Source of the DNA: Cognatishimia sp. WU-CL00825
GTDB taxonomy: Bacteria; Pseudomonadota; Alphaproteobacteria; Rhodobacterales; Rhodobacteraceae
Assembly (NCBI RefSeq): GCF_040364665.1
Contig: NZ_BAABWX010000001.1
Span: 1-64,000 of the forward strand
Direction of reading: 5' to 3'
Length of the DNA: 64,000 nt
A program made the translations under genes and the position numbers. Below the pieces are notes generated by a model. That model was not told the origin of the DNA. It was given only the letters and a program-made list of their open reading frames with translations, and did no database searches. This document shows, piece by piece, positions 62,713 to 64,000 of the stretch. How positions within the stretch are numbered: the first letter of the stretch is position 1; each line of letters starts with the position of its first letter.

Positions 62713-63630
62713 TTAAGTTGTGTCCTGACGGGTTTGCACGTTTTCAAGACGCGCGTCTTTGTGCTGGCGCAACAATTGGTGTGCTTGCGCCTCATTCGCT
62801 GCCAAACAAAGCCCGGTTGAAAGCGCATCAGCCAAAGCCGCGCTCTCGGCTTGCACGGATATTTGCGTGATGTTGGACTTTAGGGGGGTGTCGCTGCGCG
62901 GGTCAAGGATATGCCCAATCGTGCCGGCTTGGTCCAATTTAGTTCCATAGGGCGCAGACGTGGCCAGAGCACGTCCTGACAAGGCACGTGGCTTGGTGGT
63001 GCCAGCAATGGTAACCGGCCAGCCTGATAGTCCCTTGGGCGTGCCCAAGGCGATGATTTCGCCGGTGTCGATCAGGACGTCTGCGACCCCAAGACGACGC
63101 ATTATACGCGCCAGCCGATCTGCGATATAGCCTTGCGCAATGCCATTAAGTGTAAGTTGTTGACCCCGGCCCAGGGATATTCTGCTGTTATCAATGCGCA
63201 TACCTTCAAAACCAATGGCCTGGCGCGCCGCGCGCAAGGTTTGTGGATCAATTGCCTTGTACTGGCTTTCTGCCAGTGCGGCCCAAAGCTGTTGAACCGT
63301 CGGGTCAAATCGCCCTTCGGTGACCCGGTGGGCCTGTTGCGCCACGCTCAGGCATTCCAAAAGCTCGAACGAGGGGGCTTGCAATGTCCCATGTTGGTTC
63401 AGCCGTACAATCTCAGACCCTTTGCGATAAAGGCTAAAGATGTCCTCTAGCCGATCGATCTCCGCCAAGGCCGTTGACGTGATGTGTTTGGCATCTGGAT
63501 GGTCCAGAATAATCTGGGCATGGGCACCCAGCGCCGTGCCTTGCCATTTAAAGGCGTGAACTGATGCGGCTGGAGCAATTAGGCAGGCTGCGCTTGCCAA
63601 TCGCAGGAAGCGACGACGTGAAACACTCAT
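62713..63630 (-). CDS. FAD:protein FMN transferase (ApbE/NosX-like)
   Basis: A 305-residue flavin transferase that attaches FMN to a Thr of a partner such as NosR or NqrC. Tat-type signal with SRRRFLRLAS at the start, then GTALGAHAQIILDHP, EIDRLEDIFSLYRKGSEI, and LNGIAQGYIADRL near residue 175. ATG 63630 begins the Tat signal. It lies 1 nt after nosL, so it is likely nosX. Confidence 0.9.
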   Translation of the reverse strand: MSVSRRRFLRLASAACLIAPAASVHAFKWQGTALGAHAQIILDHPDAKHITSTALAEIDRLEDIFSLYRKGSEIVRLNQHGTLQAPSFELLECLSVAQQAHRVTEGRFDPTVQQLWAALAESQYKAIDPQTLRAARQAIGFEGMRIDNSRISLGRGQQLTLNGIAQGYIADRLARIMRRLGVADVLIDTGEIIALGTPKGLSGWPVTIAGTTKPRALSGRALATSAPYGTKLDQAGTIGHILDPRSDTPLKSNITQISVQAESAALADALSTGLCLAANEAQAHQLLRQHKDARLENVQTRQDTT

Positions 63631-63631
63631 A

Positions 63632-64000
63632 TCAGTTGGTCCGTTGGGATGAGGACAAGGCCCGCAAGCGGCTGGCGATGTCTGATGAATCTGTTGCGCT
63701 GCTCGCGGGTAAAGACGGCGCTGTTGGTGCAAGCACTTCGTTTGTCGTTATTTCACTGTATCGTTTAACAGTACCGCCGTGCAGCAAGACAAAATTTTCG
63801 GCCGCCGCGATGTTAGAAAACGGAACAAACTCAGGCGCGTTCATGCCGCCTAGTTTGTCAGAACCGATCACGTAGTAGGCTTCTGTCAATGGCATCCAAC
63901 TTTCAGGAGTTGCCCAATTCGCGGCACCCGCCATGTCCTGAACATAGGCCACTTGGATTGCATGGCTTTGCTCTGGCATATGCAGATAGGCAATCGCGTC
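63632..64000 (-). CDS. nosL: NosL-like copper chaperone, 3' part
   Basis: The reading frame runs out of the window at 64000 and covers about 122 C-terminal residues. The segments AYYVIGSDKLGGMNAPEFVP and FSNIAAAENF are typical of the NosL lipoprotein, which delivers copper to N2O reductase. The lipoprotein Cys and CxM site lie outside the window. Stops 1 nt before nosX. Confidence 0.85.
   Translation of the reverse strand, partial: DAIAYLHMPEQSHAIQVAYVQDMAGAANWATPESWMPLTEAYYVIGSDKLGGMNAPEFVPFSNIAAAENFVLLHGGTVKRYSEITTNEVLAPTAPSLPASSATDSSDIASRLRALSSSQRTN

Overview
The window looks like a chromosomal stretch of a marine alphaproteobacterium of the Rhodobacterales (Roseobacter group). The evidence is the core gene order (SPOR lipoprotein, D-Ala-D-Ala carboxypeptidase, tmk, holB, tatD, MBL hydrolase), the many ABC importers for small organics, the tRNA-Ser integration hotspot, a Hint/RTX type I-secreted protein and the edge of a nos (nitrous oxide reduction) cluster. 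This is judged from protein similarity recalled by eye; no database was searched.

Layout. 1-1180: an internally deleted IS3-family element. 1239-10172: a divergent LysR regulator and a sugar ABC importer (binding protein, two permeases, ATPase) with a sulfatase gene inside the operon, then a second sulfatase. Neither sulfatase has a signal peptide, so a sulfated sugar is probably imported and desulfated in the cytoplasm. 10283-21637: a second carbon-catabolic block, with a split transketolase facing a molybdopterin S/N-oxide reductase, an FGGY kinase, a zinc dehydrogenase, a class II aldolase, a SorC regulator, and a Tat-exported binding protein with its permease and ATPase. The two divergent or leader regions of this block share an ACAAATGTAAA palindromic element, the likely SorC operator. 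21952-24484: pxpBCA (5-oxoprolinase). 24548-31607: conserved housekeeping genes on the minus strand.

31804-46814 is the accessory region. A tRNA-Ser(UGA) gene is the attachment site of an 11.3-kb island (31880-43168) bounded by a 14-bp direct repeat of the tRNA 3' end. It carries a P4-type integrase, an unknown gene, a three-gene module (small HTH protein, HTH plus Cys-knuckle protein, tyrosine recombinase), a broken MmeI-like restriction-modification gene, a GNAT protein, a small exported protein, and a 1645-residue Hint plus RTX-repeat protein. Just outside attR lies a second, decayed, inverted copy of the same three-gene module, followed by a broken IS3/IS51-group element. A 3' relic of an initiator tRNA lies just inside the right end.

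46986-62083: a second metabolic block. It holds a hydroxylase / PanB-like (nonsense-interrupted) / ferredoxin-type reductase operon; a SsuA/TauA-type importer whose permease carries an extra periplasmic domain; a FAD amine oxidase and cupin; IclR with DhaK-DhaL; a GlxA-type AraC regulator; and a LysR regulator divergent from two metallo-beta-lactamase-fold proteins with a flavodiiron-like HTELPH motif, the second frameshifted at a T6 run. 62278-64000: cytochrome c, nosX-like apbE and the 3' part of nosL.

The most novel-looking signals are the duplicated HTH / Cys-knuckle / recombinase module, the matched GTGGTAT doublets at both island ends, and the Hint-RTX secretion cassette.
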